A DNA stretch of 64,000 nucleotides from G963663315 sp965116335. GTDB taxonomy: Bacteria > Pseudomonadota > Gammaproteobacteria > Arenicellales > Poriferihabitantaceae. Both the position numbers and the translations under genes were made by a program. The stretch is from the NCBI GenBank assembly GCA_965116335.1, contig OZ220677.1, forward strand, positions 434,001 through 498,000, written 5' to 3'. Positions 28,030 to 36,288 of this stretch are shown piece by piece. Every line of letters begins with the position of its first letter. Position 1 is the stretch's first letter. Under the pieces are notes generated by a model that was given only the letters and a program-made list of their open reading frames with translations, was not told the origin of the DNA and ran no database searches.

Positions 28030-29071
28030 CCTGTCCAGCGTCACAATTGATGCAGGCGTTCTTGTAGTCCCGTATATTAACTGCACCAGAGATGACGCTT
28101 ATCAATATGTAGCCACGCTGCTAGACTGGAAACAACTACTTAACGAACCATGGGTCGCTATTCACATGAGCGAAAGGGCATCGGATGCTCTTATTGCTGA
28201 TGATCTTTATCCTTTAAGAGATCAACTCAAGGGACTTTTCAGTGCACATGGGATTGTGGAATATGATGTGAACACGGTCGCAAGAATTGCAGATCAACTA
28301 CTGTCGATCACTCCGTCATTCGAGACTTACTACCGGGTCAAAGATGTTTTGTCAGACAACCTCCAGACAGAGCCGGATGTAATTCGTTTAACAACCCACG
28401 CTGGACTACAGTCTGACTTGGCGCGTTGCGTTACACTGATTGCGGTCCTGCGGAAACATTGTTCCCAACCTCTCGCGGGACACTCATTCATACTGAAGGA
28501 AGCGTCCAGGCAGACTATTATGGTCAAAGCTCAGATTCATGCCCTTGAACACGAAAGAACTGACATCCCGGAACTGCCGTGCCCGCCTGAATATTTTGAA
28601 GGCGATGTAATGGCATGTGACAATTTTCGAGGGCTCATCGAGTGTCTTGATGAAGCGGCAATCCTTGTCGGAGCTTCAGACAACCAGGGCATTGAGCTTT
28701 CGATTCGTATTTCCCTGTTCAAGTACAGCATTGCCCAGAGTGAGGAACCAGACTGGTCGAATGTCCTGAACTTTAGGGTTGGGGCTAAATTTCGTGAGTT
28801 ATGCCAACAATGTTGCACCGACCAGGGTGACTCCTTGCCTCCCAAAATACTCCGGTCAATCACGGAAACAATCAAAGGTCAGAATCTACCGGATGTCCAT
28901 GTTCTCAGAACAAGCTCTGGAGGCAATGCCGTTCAACGGTTGCGTGGAGATGACAAGGCGCAGCGTCGTGACATAGATCGAGAATTCCACCTCCATTATT
29001 GGGAATGCTCGGACGGGACTACCGAATTGGCATCTGTGGTTTATCATGATGATTTTTCAATCCCGGAATGA
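28022..29071 (+). CDS. Unknown partner of the DUF3696-type ATPase
   Basis: A 349-aa protein with no domain I can name. It starts with VTIDAGVLVVPYIN, a strand followed by an Asp that resembles the start of a Rossmann-like or PIN-like nuclease fold, but no full catalytic set can be assigned. The C-terminus has a striking motif, RDIDREFHLHYWECSDG then LASVVYHDDFSIPE, likely conserved. The ATG lies 8 bp inside the ATPase gene, so expression is coupled. Its position suggests an effector or specificity partner of the ATPase inserted into the BREX operon. Confidence 0.7.
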   Translation: MHNLSSVTIDAGVLVVPYINCTRDDAYQYVATLLDWKQLLNEPWVAIHMSERASDALIADDLYPLRDQLKGLFSAHGIVEYDVNTVARIADQLLSITPSFETYYRVKDVLSDNLQTEPDVIRLTTHAGLQSDLARCVTLIAVLRKHCSQPLAGHSFILKEASRQTIMVKAQIHALEHERTDIPELPCPPEYFEGDVMACDNFRGLIECLDEAAILVGASDNQGIELSIRISLFKYSIAQSEEPDWSNVLNFRVGAKFRELCQQCCTDQGDSLPPKILRSITETIKGQNLPDVHVLRTSSGGNAVQRLRGDDKAQRRDIDREFHLHYWECSDGTTELASVVYHDDFSIPE

Positions 29072-29171
29072 TGTCGATCAACCTGTAATCGCAGCGCAGG
29101 CCAAGGGTGAAAGGTGGAGTGCTGCCTGCATGGCAACACAGATAGCCGAGGTACTTGGGGCGACTCAATGA
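29049..29171 (+). pseudogene. 40-codon open frame coupled to pglZ; possible tail of a lost BREX helicase
   Basis: Starting at ATG 29049 (or 29046), the frame reads MIFQSRNDVDQPVIAAQAKG and on to IAEVLGATQ. Its TGA overlaps the pglZ ATG as ATGA. No good ribosome-binding site is visible. The pattern D-x-PVI-x-A-x-AKG-x-RW followed by an alpha helix resembles the C-termini of large DEAD/DEAH helicases of defence systems, but this is from memory. It fills the only gap in an otherwise gapless operon, between the 349-aa gene and pglZ, where brxHII would end. It could also be a real leader peptide. Confidence 0.45.
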
Positions 29172-31159
29172 ACAACTGGCGCGATACCATCCTGAACGAC
29201 TTTGTTCCAAAAGTCAGCAAACTAACCCTGGTTGCTGACCCGGACAGCCTGTTGACCGAAGAGAAATTGGCGCTGGAATTACTCGGACGCGGATTTGATC
29301 TGATCGAATTCGACGATCCGGTCGAATTCCGGTATGCCTGTGAATCAAAATATCGCTCGATCTGGGACCGGGGCGATCATACAGATCGGGTAGTCATTCT
29401 TCGCCTGCAGGATAAAGAACTGGATTGCTTGCCTTACGACCTGTTACAGACGGGAAGGAAACTATCGTTTAATCTGGGCGGTCTTTTCCCCGGCCTGAGC
29501 TATTCGGTGGTTGAGGAGCTTGACCTAAACTTGCTGGACCAGTTGTATGAGGCTCAGCGCAACTCATCTTCCGACAACATGGGCGACAACGCCACCCGGG
29601 ATTTCATTCTCCGTTATGTATTCGGTATCGCCACAGACCTGATTACCAATGAAGTGGAACTGCTGCGGGCTTTGCTACGACTGCATTACAGGAAAATCCA
29701 GATTCCTCTTACCCTGATCCCGCGACTGATACAAACAATTCGCAAGCATAGCCGCTTCAAGGGTTGGCCACTGGATGAAATCGTTGCGGACGGCGAGGCG
29801 TTTTTTGCCTTTCTCCAGGAGCGCTGGCCGGTATTTCTGGATAGTCTGGATCAGTCAGGAATGATCAGGGATACCTTTCAACAGGATTGCAAATATCCCG
29901 GACCTGATCGGTTGCCGTTCGATCATCAGGACATCAGGGTTTACATTGACAACCTGTTCATTGAGGGGAAACTGGCTCCGATTCGGGGCGATGGCATCAG
30001 GGTGAAAGCCGGTTCCTGGGTTCATTGCGGCATCGTGCCTGCCGATACGGATAATCAAGAGATGCGCGCCGACCGCTTGTTTGATCATGTTGAGGCAACC
30101 CTGCCAACAGAAGAATTCCGACACTCCGACTGGATTTCTTTTGCACTGAAATGGGCTGAACTCTCATGCCTGGTTCATTGTGGGAGCAACGCTGAACAAC
30201 AATCGCGGTTCAGAGATATTGGCGATGCCATGAATTCTGCGTTTTCCAGGTGGTTAAGTGACCATTATGCCAGCCTGACCAACCTTCCTCCGACCACCCC
30301 GGTAATGCTGCACCATGTCGCGCGATGCCTGGCGCGGGATATAGAAAGATCAGAAAATAATCGTGTCGCCCTGATCGTGATGGATGGTCTGGCTCTTGAC
30401 CAATGGGTAACTGTCCGCCAGATTCTGAAACAGCAGGTCGGTAATCTGGTCATGCGTGAATCCGCGACTTTTGCCTGGATTCCAACACTCACCTCAGTAT
30501 CACGGCAGGCGATATTTGCAGGCAGGACGCCACTCTACTTCCCGTCATCCATCCATTCAACCCACCGTGAAGAAAAGCTCTGGAAACAGTTCTGGGAGGG
30601 GCACGGCCTTGCCCGCAAGGATATCGCTTACCAACGGGGTTTGGGTGATGGTGATGTGTCCAGCGTACTGGATGCAGTCATTCATTCCGATAAAACCAGA
30701 GTAGTGGGACTGGTAGTGGATAAGGTGGACAAGATCATGCACGGCATGCAACTCGGTTCAGTCGGGATGCACAGCCAGATCAAGCTATGGTGTCAGGGCG
30801 GTTTTCTTGGCGCCGCAATCAACTATCTGCTGAGTCATGGATACAGGGTCTGGCTGACGGCTGATCACGGTAATATCGAATGTCACGGTAAAAGCCGCCC
30901 ATCCGAAGGAGCGATTGCCGAAACTCGTGGTGAACGGGTGCGTGTTTACCCGACTCCTGAACTGCGTTCACAGATTGCCCGATCATTTTCCTTCGCCCAC
31001 GAATGGCAGCCGGTTGGCCTGCCACCGGATTACTTCCCGCTGGTTGCTGGTGGTCGGGATGCCTTTGCCAAACCCGGAGATTCAATTGTCGGTCATGGTG
31101 GCATATCTATCGAAGAAGTCATCGTCCCCCTTGTGAAATTTGAAAGGACAACACAGTGA
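29168..31159 (+). CDS. pglZ: PglZ, BREX alkaline-phosphatase-superfamily protein
   Basis: A 663-aa protein, the hallmark of BREX systems. The PglZ domain shows VALIVMDGLALDQW near residue 398 (metal-binding Asp), SATFAWIPTLTSVSRQAIFAG, LTADHGNIECHG near 564 (metal-binding Asp-His) and VGHGGISIEEVIVPL near the C-terminus. The true start is the ATG at 29168, where ATGA couples it to the small upstream frame. The stop overlaps the next gene as GTGA. PglZ proteins are required for BREX defence and methylation; some show metal-dependent nuclease activity in vitro. Confidence 0.92.
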   Translation: MNNWRDTILNDFVPKVSKLTLVADPDSLLTEEKLALELLGRGFDLIEFDDPVEFRYACESKYRSIWDRGDHTDRVVILRLQDKELDCLPYDLLQTGRKLSFNLGGLFPGLSYSVVEELDLNLLDQLYEAQRNSSSDNMGDNATRDFILRYVFGIATDLITNEVELLRALLRLHYRKIQIPLTLIPRLIQTIRKHSRFKGWPLDEIVADGEAFFAFLQERWPVFLDSLDQSGMIRDTFQQDCKYPGPDRLPFDHQDIRVYIDNLFIEGKLAPIRGDGIRVKAGSWVHCGIVPADTDNQEMRADRLFDHVEATLPTEEFRHSDWISFALKWAELSCLVHCGSNAEQQSRFRDIGDAMNSAFSRWLSDHYASLTNLPPTTPVMLHHVARCLARDIERSENNRVALIVMDGLALDQWVTVRQILKQQVGNLVMRESATFAWIPTLTSVSRQAIFAGRTPLYFPSSIHSTHREEKLWKQFWEGHGLARKDIAYQRGLGDGDVSSVLDAVIHSDKTRVVGLVVDKVDKIMHGMQLGSVGMHSQIKLWCQGGFLGAAINYLLSHGYRVWLTADHGNIECHGKSRPSEGAIAETRGERVRVYPTPELRSQIARSFSFAHEWQPVGLPPDYFPLVAGGRDAFAKPGDSIVGHGGISIEEVIVPLVKFERTTQ

Positions 31160-31920
31160 CAGGAACCAGGCTCGAAAAGTTAGGCATCAAGCAGACAATC
31201 CAGAAGGCATGGATGGATCGTGTTGTACAAATGATGCTCGCAGGAATTCCCGAGAAAGAGATAAGAGCCGACCTGGATGAATTCCTCACTACCCGGTTGC
31301 AAAGTGGTGGAATCGGGAAACGGGGCAAAAATACTTACCCGATGGCTATAAGTATCCTCTCTTGCTGGTTTTCTCCCGATACGGATTTGGTCGCATTTCG
31401 CGACGATGCCCTGAAACTCGCGGCAACATTGGCTCCAGATCAGTGGCTCCCCTTACATTGGGCCGTACTCTCTGCTTCGTATCCATTCTGGTTCAATGTG
31501 GCAAAGCAGGCTGGAAGGCTTCTGGGTCTTCAAGATCAGATAAGGCAAGCCCAGGTATTCGGGCGGTTAAAAGAACAATACGGTGACCGGGAAACCGTGG
31601 CTAGAAATGCGAGGTATACGGTGCGCTCCTTTGTCGCCTGGGGAGTATTACAGGATTCCAGCACCAAAGGTTGTTACGAAAAATCTTCGCCAGTCAATGT
31701 GGAGAACCCCGATTTAGCTATTTTGATGATTGAATCAGCACTCCATGCTACGCCAGAAGCGGCAGGGACACTGAATCTGTTACTGAACAATCCGGCATTC
31801 TTTCCATTCCAGCTTCCGGCCATGACAGGAAATTTAGTCTCTCAACACAGTAGCCGCATAGAGGTATCTCAATATGTGGATAATGACTTTCTGAAATTGA
31901 AGGGGCAAGATAACCGCTGA
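31156..31920 (+). CDS. BrxA-like protein, last gene of the BREX-like operon
   Basis: A 254-aa mostly helical protein. The middle (YPFWFNVAKQAGRLLG, then ARYTVRSFVAWGVLQDSSTKG) fits the winged-helix pattern of DUF1819/BrxA proteins, and brxA closes type 3 operons after pglZ. The start is GTG within GTGA overlapping the pglZ stop, preceded by AAAGGA. The resemblance is by pattern and position only, so I leave the symbol empty. BrxA of other systems binds DNA. Confidence 0.6.
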   Translation: MTGTRLEKLGIKQTIQKAWMDRVVQMMLAGIPEKEIRADLDEFLTTRLQSGGIGKRGKNTYPMAISILSCWFSPDTDLVAFRDDALKLAATLAPDQWLPLHWAVLSASYPFWFNVAKQAGRLLGLQDQIRQAQVFGRLKEQYGDRETVARNARYTVRSFVAWGVLQDSSTKGCYEKSSPVNVENPDLAILMIESALHATPEAAGTLNLLLNNPAFFPFQLPAMTGNLVSQHSSRIEVSQYVDNDFLKLKGQDNR

Positions 31921-31990
31921 CGATGCGCCGCGTCATCTGCCTGTCGAGCTTGCGAAGCTGTTTTCTGGCCGTGTCGGTATACTCAATCGT

Positions 31991-33193
31991 TCAGACCGCT
32001 GCGCTAACTTCGTTCACAGCATCAAGCAACGGCATGGCCTCTATACCATTTCGCATAGGGAACGAATGCTTTCCCTTGTGTACCAGAATCCGCCGCTCCG
32101 CTCCAATATCGTTTGCCGCATTGTGAAACCCCCGCTCAGTGGTGGGAGCGCTCGACAGTTTAATCTCGACCGCCCAGTGCTTGCCCGGAGCAAATTCCAG
32201 TACCAGATCAATTTCAGCACCTGCGCTTGTACGATAAAAGTATGGCCTCGCCCGACCGGAGGAAGCGTTTACGAGATTCTCAATGACAAACCCCTCCCAA
32301 CTCTTGCCTGCCACCGAGTGCGACAGGATATCGTCCAGGGTACGCAAGCTCAGAAGTGCGTGCAGGATACCGCTGTCACGCACATAAGGCCGTGGCGACT
32401 TGACAAGACGTTTACCTGTGTTGGCATACCAGGGCTGTAGCAGGCGAATCAAAAGCAATCGTTGCAGGGCATCCAGATAATGGACAACGGTTTTCCCGCT
32501 CACACCCAGGGATCGCGCGTAACGTTGTGCATTGAATAATTCGCCTTGATCATTAGCAATCATGCGCCACAACCGATCCATGCGATCAGTTGCAACCTGA
32601 ATACCAAATTGTGGAAGATCACGCTCCAGATAAGTCTGGATGAAATCAGAACGCCACTGCAAACTCACACCCTGATCGGTGCGAAGATAACTGGACGGGA
32701 AACCACCCTGCAACCACAGGCGATCCAACTCCATTGCCGCCATGTCCGGGGAGACGACACTCTGATTACAAGCCTCCCGTATCGTGATCGGTGCCAGTTC
32801 CACATAACTGATGCGCCCCGCCAGACTTTCCGACGACTGGCGCAGCAGGTCCACCGACGCTGACCCCAGGATCAGAAACTTTCCTCCCTCCCTGCCCAAT
32901 CGGCGACGTTCATCAATCTGCCCCCTGAGAACCTGGAATATCTCAGGGACACGGTGTATCTCATCCAGAACGATGAGCTGGCCGGCATGGCTTGACAGGT
33001 ATGCAACCGGATCATCCAGCAGGCGTCGATCTGCAGGATTCTCAAGATCCAGATATTTCGCTCCACTGTCCCATTGGGCCGCGACCTGATGTGCCAGCGT
33101 AGTCTTACCCACCTGCCGTGGGCCAATTAACGCTACACTATCAAAATGCGTTAAGCGGGTTTGTACAATATGATGGGCTTCTCGTGATAGCAT
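31991..33193 (-). CDS. AAA_14/DUF4143 ATPase
   Basis: A 400-aa ATPase with Walker A GPRQVGKTT near residue 24, Walker B LIVLDEIHRVP near 73 and a sensor-like LILGSAS near 106. The C-terminal DUF4143 domain has a PD-(D/E)XK-like core (GAEIDLVLEF ... AVEIKLSS near 331-353). This family is widespread, often horizontally transferred; function is poorly known. It is convergent to the BREX-like operon and sits at the right edge of the island, just inside the right direct repeat. Confidence 0.9.
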   Translation of the reverse strand: MLSREAHHIVQTRLTHFDSVALIGPRQVGKTTLAHQVAAQWDSGAKYLDLENPADRRLLDDPVAYLSSHAGQLIVLDEIHRVPEIFQVLRGQIDERRRLGREGGKFLILGSASVDLLRQSSESLAGRISYVELAPITIREACNQSVVSPDMAAMELDRLWLQGGFPSSYLRTDQGVSLQWRSDFIQTYLERDLPQFGIQVATDRMDRLWRMIANDQGELFNAQRYARSLGVSGKTVVHYLDALQRLLLIRLLQPWYANTGKRLVKSPRPYVRDSGILHALLSLRTLDDILSHSVAGKSWEGFVIENLVNASSGRARPYFYRTSAGAEIDLVLEFAPGKHWAVEIKLSSAPTTERGFHNAANDIGAERRILVHKGKHSFPMRNGIEAMPLLDAVNEVSAAV

Positions 33194-33248
33194 CCTTGTA
33201 TTTTAGGACTGTGACTTCCATTTTACAAGGTTAAAACAGCCCAACACA

Positions 33249-33650
33249 CAGGCGTCTACGCAAAAGTAGAAGTCAAACCCTGGAAGAAAGTATTACCCTG
33301 ATGGGTTAAAAGGCCACTCCATCAAGCCGAGGGCAGGCTCTTGTATCGCGGACCTCTCTCAATGGTGATTGGATGTTGATTGCTGCCCGAACCATCATCG
33401 TAGGGGAGGGTCTCCGTGCCCTCCCGCAACCGCCGGAGCAGGTATCAACGATAGCGGGCACCCACAGAGGGGCGCCCCTACGCATCGGTAATTGCAGCAT
33501 CCGTATTGTTGTGGATTCCCGTTTTCACGGGAATGACGGAATGATTACCAACCCGTCATTAACATCATTCCCCCCTTGAGGGGGAATCACATCGCGCAGA
33601 CCGCGGGTGTGATGGTGGGAAACAACCGCCGGAACAGGAATCAACAATAC
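33249..33650 (+). repeat. Long direct repeat, right copy (about 402 bp), island boundary
   Basis: This is the second copy of the 16830-17230 segment, same orientation, about 95% identical. It begins with the last 17 codons of yciI plus its stop (33249-33303), which have no gene in front of them here, so it is a duplicated fragment. It ends 13 bp before the methyltransferase stop. Together the repeats enclose 17231-33248. No integrase or transposase lies within. Confidence 0.95.
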
Positions 33651-33662
33651 TGAATGATTGTA

Positions 33663-34295
33663 TCAGGCAGTGATAACCAGCACTCGTGAATCAATCCCCT
33701 GATTCTCGATATATCCGGCCCGGCGAACCTGATTGATCGTGAAGTCATGGCGCTCCGCCTCTCGGTACACTTCCGGCTCCAGGTTGAGGTCGCGCCAGGC
33801 GGCACCGTTGACCGTGATCACGCAAGTAGCTCCCGGACGAGCGCAACGCACCACATTGTGCATGTCCGTGATCTTTGGCACTGCATACGAGAACATACCG
33901 ACACACAATACCGCATCATAGAGTTTCTCCAGCCTGGCCGGCCTGGTGAAATCATGTTGCCATGTGGAACGATACAGACCGCGCTGACTGGCAACCTCCA
34001 TCATTTTCGTGGACAGATCGGTGCCATCGACATGCAGGTATCCATGTCGTTGCAAATACGCTCCCGCCAGACCGGTGCCACAAGCCACATCCAGAATACG
34101 GGCTGAACGATCAGTCACGGCCTCCATGAAAATATCACCGGCCTCACTGAACGCGACATACCCCAGATCATCCACCAGGTCGGAGTCATACGTCTGCGCC
34201 CACTCATCATACTGCTGTTCCTTGTTTTCCGTCCGCCCGTAAACCGCTGCCAGACGCTCATCGAACCGCTCCAGGTTTGGATTATCTTCAGTCAT
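33663..34295 (-). CDS. Class I SAM-dependent methyltransferase
   Basis: A 210-aa methyltransferase with the SAM motif ILDVACGTGLAG near residue 67 and the N-terminal pattern YDEWAQTYDSDL seen in UbiE/COQ5-like and WBSCR27-like enzymes. The post-I acidic residue is in DGTDLSTKMM. The substrate is unknown. It follows the STAS/HATPase gene by 12 bp and is probably cotranscribed with it. Confidence 0.85.
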   Translation of the reverse strand: MTEDNPNLERFDERLAAVYGRTENKEQQYDEWAQTYDSDLVDDLGYVAFSEAGDIFMEAVTDRSARILDVACGTGLAGAYLQRHGYLHVDGTDLSTKMMEVASQRGLYRSTWQHDFTRPARLEKLYDAVLCVGMFSYAVPKITDMHNVVRCARPGATCVITVNGAAWRDLNLEPEVYREAERHDFTINQVRRAGYIENQGIDSRVLVITA

Positions 34296-34307
34296 TTCTC
34301 CTCTCCC

Positions 34308-35555
34308 CTACAACCCAGTCGCCATGCGCTGGGCAATCGCCTTATCTATCAAGTGCTGTACGGTCTCCATCACATGGATAAACTCGAATTTTTGCATAAA
34401 CAGAACCGGGCCCACTTCAACAAATAATTTGCCAAACACTTCATCAGCAAAACTGGACGATATAATTGGAATACCCTCCATATCTATATAGATTTTCTCC
34501 CCATAGCACTGCATCTTGAACAGATTCATCAATTTGATTCTGACAGGCTTACCAGCCACCCTGCTGCCAAAGCTGGGAGATTCTTCCAGTAACTTGAAAC
34601 GGATATTCCCATCTTCACTCTTTTCGTATTCTGTCTCAACAAAATCAACAGGAGTATATTGCCTGTTGCGAAAGCGAAGTGCCTCCCTCAATAATCCAGG
34701 CTCCGAAAAACCTATAGTCGCGGTGATCAAGGTGCCACTATACGGAATGTTTTGATTCCTGACAGAAAATTTTTTATTTGTTGTGTATTCCAAACGGGCA
34801 TGCCCAGAATCAACGCTGAAAAACCCTTTGGATTGACTACAAATCTGATAGCTGCCAAAAAGGCCATTACCCTGCCCTATGGTCTGGTCTCGTGTTACTC
34901 CTTCTTTAATTGCATACTCCAGAGCTTCCGTATCCGTGCTGATGTGCGAGTGACCTTCTTTCAGAGATGCCGGGATTCCGATACCTGCATCGGCGACTAC
35001 AAACTGGACTTTTTTCGCACCTCTTTGAAAGGTGGAAACCTGTACAAGACCACCAATGGCAGATTGAGAGTGCATCAGGACATTATCAGTCAATTCATTG
35101 ATTGCCCATTCAAATGCAGCAAAATCAATGCGTTGCATTTCTGGTATTGCTCCTAAAATGACATTCACAATTTTGTTTACCACAGCATGTTGATCTTCCG
35201 GTGTTTTATATTGGGTAGCAGGAATGCTGGTGTATCCTCTAAAAGAAGAAGGAGTAAATTGACGAGGATCGAGCAAATGATTCCAGTTCGCATTCTGGAA
35301 CAGTCTGCCAAGCCTTTTGTCCTCGGGAGGAATAAAAGTGAAATCAATTCCAGACTCCCGACATCTCAGTACCTGGGCACATAGAGCAAGCACAGAATTC
35401 TGGAATGCCAAAGTACATTTTGAAAAGTCCAGTCGCAGGTCTTTGTATTCAGCGCGCTCGATCGCTACATGTACTTCAGAAAGCAGCTTATGGAACCCGG
35501 AAAGCTCGCCAGTTACTCCAATAACATTCCCGTCCCTGATTACGTCCCCATTCAT
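34308..35555 (-). CDS. STAS-like / histidine-kinase-type ATPase / STAS-like (DUF4325-type) fusion protein
   Basis: A 415-aa protein. The N-terminal third (residues about 10-90) has a STAS-like alpha/beta pattern (LRLDFSKCTLAFQNSVLALC). The middle is a GHKL ATPase domain: N box INELTDNVLMHS near 168, G1 box VVADAGIGIP near 195, and GQGNGLFG near 232. The C-terminal 90 residues (IYIDMEGIPIISSSFADEVFGKLF) match the DUF4325 STAS-like type. The set resembles an anti-sigma/anti-anti-sigma switch condensed in one polypeptide. It is an intact cytoplasmic protein with no membrane segments. Partners are not evident. Confidence 0.8.
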   Translation of the reverse strand: MNGDVIRDGNVIGVTGELSGFHKLLSEVHVAIERAEYKDLRLDFSKCTLAFQNSVLALCAQVLRCRESGIDFTFIPPEDKRLGRLFQNANWNHLLDPRQFTPSSFRGYTSIPATQYKTPEDQHAVVNKIVNVILGAIPEMQRIDFAAFEWAINELTDNVLMHSQSAIGGLVQVSTFQRGAKKVQFVVADAGIGIPASLKEGHSHISTDTEALEYAIKEGVTRDQTIGQGNGLFGSYQICSQSKGFFSVDSGHARLEYTTNKKFSVRNQNIPYSGTLITATIGFSEPGLLREALRFRNRQYTPVDFVETEYEKSEDGNIRFKLLEESPSFGSRVAGKPVRIKLMNLFKMQCYGEKIYIDMEGIPIISSSFADEVFGKLFVEVGPVLFMQKFEFIHVMETVQHLIDKAIAQRMATGL

Positions 35556-35949
35556 AATAATTTCTCTCGCCTTCCGTTCATTACCAAGTGTATCATCAAG
35601 TCACTTGGTTGCCACTCTCGTTTAATATCCTGCATCAATTCAAGAGCATTGTCAAAGAGAAGCTGGCAGGGCTGGCTGAATGGACATCAGGAGCGAAGCC
35701 ACTCATCGGTCGGTCGGGCCCGCTCCTGCTTCTACAACGTATTCACCACTTCTCAATCGTGTTGTCAAAGGACGGGGTCGAACAGGTCAATGTGTATCTG
35801 TTTCTGTTGATGGCACGTTGGTCACGACAGCCGTAGCGAACCGGCTCTACCCATCGGTAATTGCGGATTCCGTATGGTTATGGATTCCCGTTTCCCGTTC
35901 GGATCCGGGGAGTGTCTTTGCAATCGTGTAAAAATCCTGTTAAAAATCC
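35556..35949. other. Intergenic region without a gene, contains a degenerate repeat copy
   Basis: No coding gene is supported here; the open frames present are short and compositionally unconvincing. Segment 35847-35893 (CTACCCATCGGTAATTGCGG onward) is about 85% identical to part of the long direct repeats (CTACGCATCGGTAATTACAG), so this family of intergenic repeats also occurs here. The tRNA promoter follows. Confidence 0.6.
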
Positions 35950-35978
35950 TTGATTGGTAATCGCTGTAGCATTAGAAT
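35950..35978 (+). promoter_or_regulatory. Promoter of the tRNA-Ala / tRNA-Glu transcript
   Basis: TTGATT at 35950-35955 and TAGAAT at 35973-35978 are separated by exactly 17 bp, and the tRNA begins 14 bp downstream. This is a good sigma-70 match. Confidence 0.75.
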
Positions 35979-35991
35979 ACGCCACCTCTTC

Positions 35992-36067
35992 GGGGCCATA
36001 GCTCAGCTGGGAGAGCGCAACACTGGCAGTGTTGAGGTCGGCGGTTCGATCCCGCCTGGCTCCACCA
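35992..36067 (+). tRNA. tRNA-Ala (anticodon GGC)
   Basis: A 76-nt cloverleaf with acceptor GGGGCCA/TGGCTCC, D-arm AGCTCAGCTGGGAGAGC, anticodon stem CAACA/TGTTG with loop CTGGCAG, T-arm GGCGGTTCGATCCCGCC, and an encoded CCA end. It reads GCC/GCU alanine codons. Confidence 0.97.
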
Positions 36068-36144
36068 GCTTCCTGGCGGGTGATCCCCGACCCTGGTTCT
36101 TGAAGAGATAAGCGACTGGTATTTCCAGTCGAGGCAATCTTGTT

Positions 36145-36221
36145 GTCCCCATCGTCTAGTCGGCCTAGGACATCGCCCTTTCACGGCGGCAACAGGGGTT
36201 CGAATCCCCTTGGGGACGCCA
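36145..36221 (+). tRNA. tRNA-Glu (anticodon TTC)
   Basis: A 77-nt cloverleaf with acceptor GTCCCCA/TGGGGAC, anticodon loop CTTTCAC, T-arm CAGGGGTTCGAATCCCCTT, and an encoded CCA. It lies 77 bp after tRNA-Ala and is probably in the same transcript. Confidence 0.97.
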
Positions 36222-36288
36222 CTTGCAATGAAATGCCCGCTATGGATAGCCGGGTGTTTCCTGCATACAGGTCAGTCAGTCTGGCCGA

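Noticed and set aside
28022..29171. A programmed frameshift joining the 349-aa gene to the 40-codon frame before pglZ
   Set aside because: The 349-aa gene ends in a coherent, likely conserved C-terminus and no slippery heptamer was recognised; a remnant is simpler.
35469..35931. Small open frames in the gap before the tRNAs
   Set aside because: They overlap each other in several frames, have no family-like sequence and partly fall within repeat-derived DNA.
35992..36221. tRNA genes as an integration site for a genomic island
   Set aside because: No integrase is adjacent and no repeated tRNA 3' end was found in the window; the island boundaries are elsewhere, at yciI.
36222..36288. Terminator after tRNA-Glu
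   Set aside because: An imperfect hairpin (CCCGCTAT / ATAGCCGGG with a bulge) is followed by only a short T run; not convincing enough to list.
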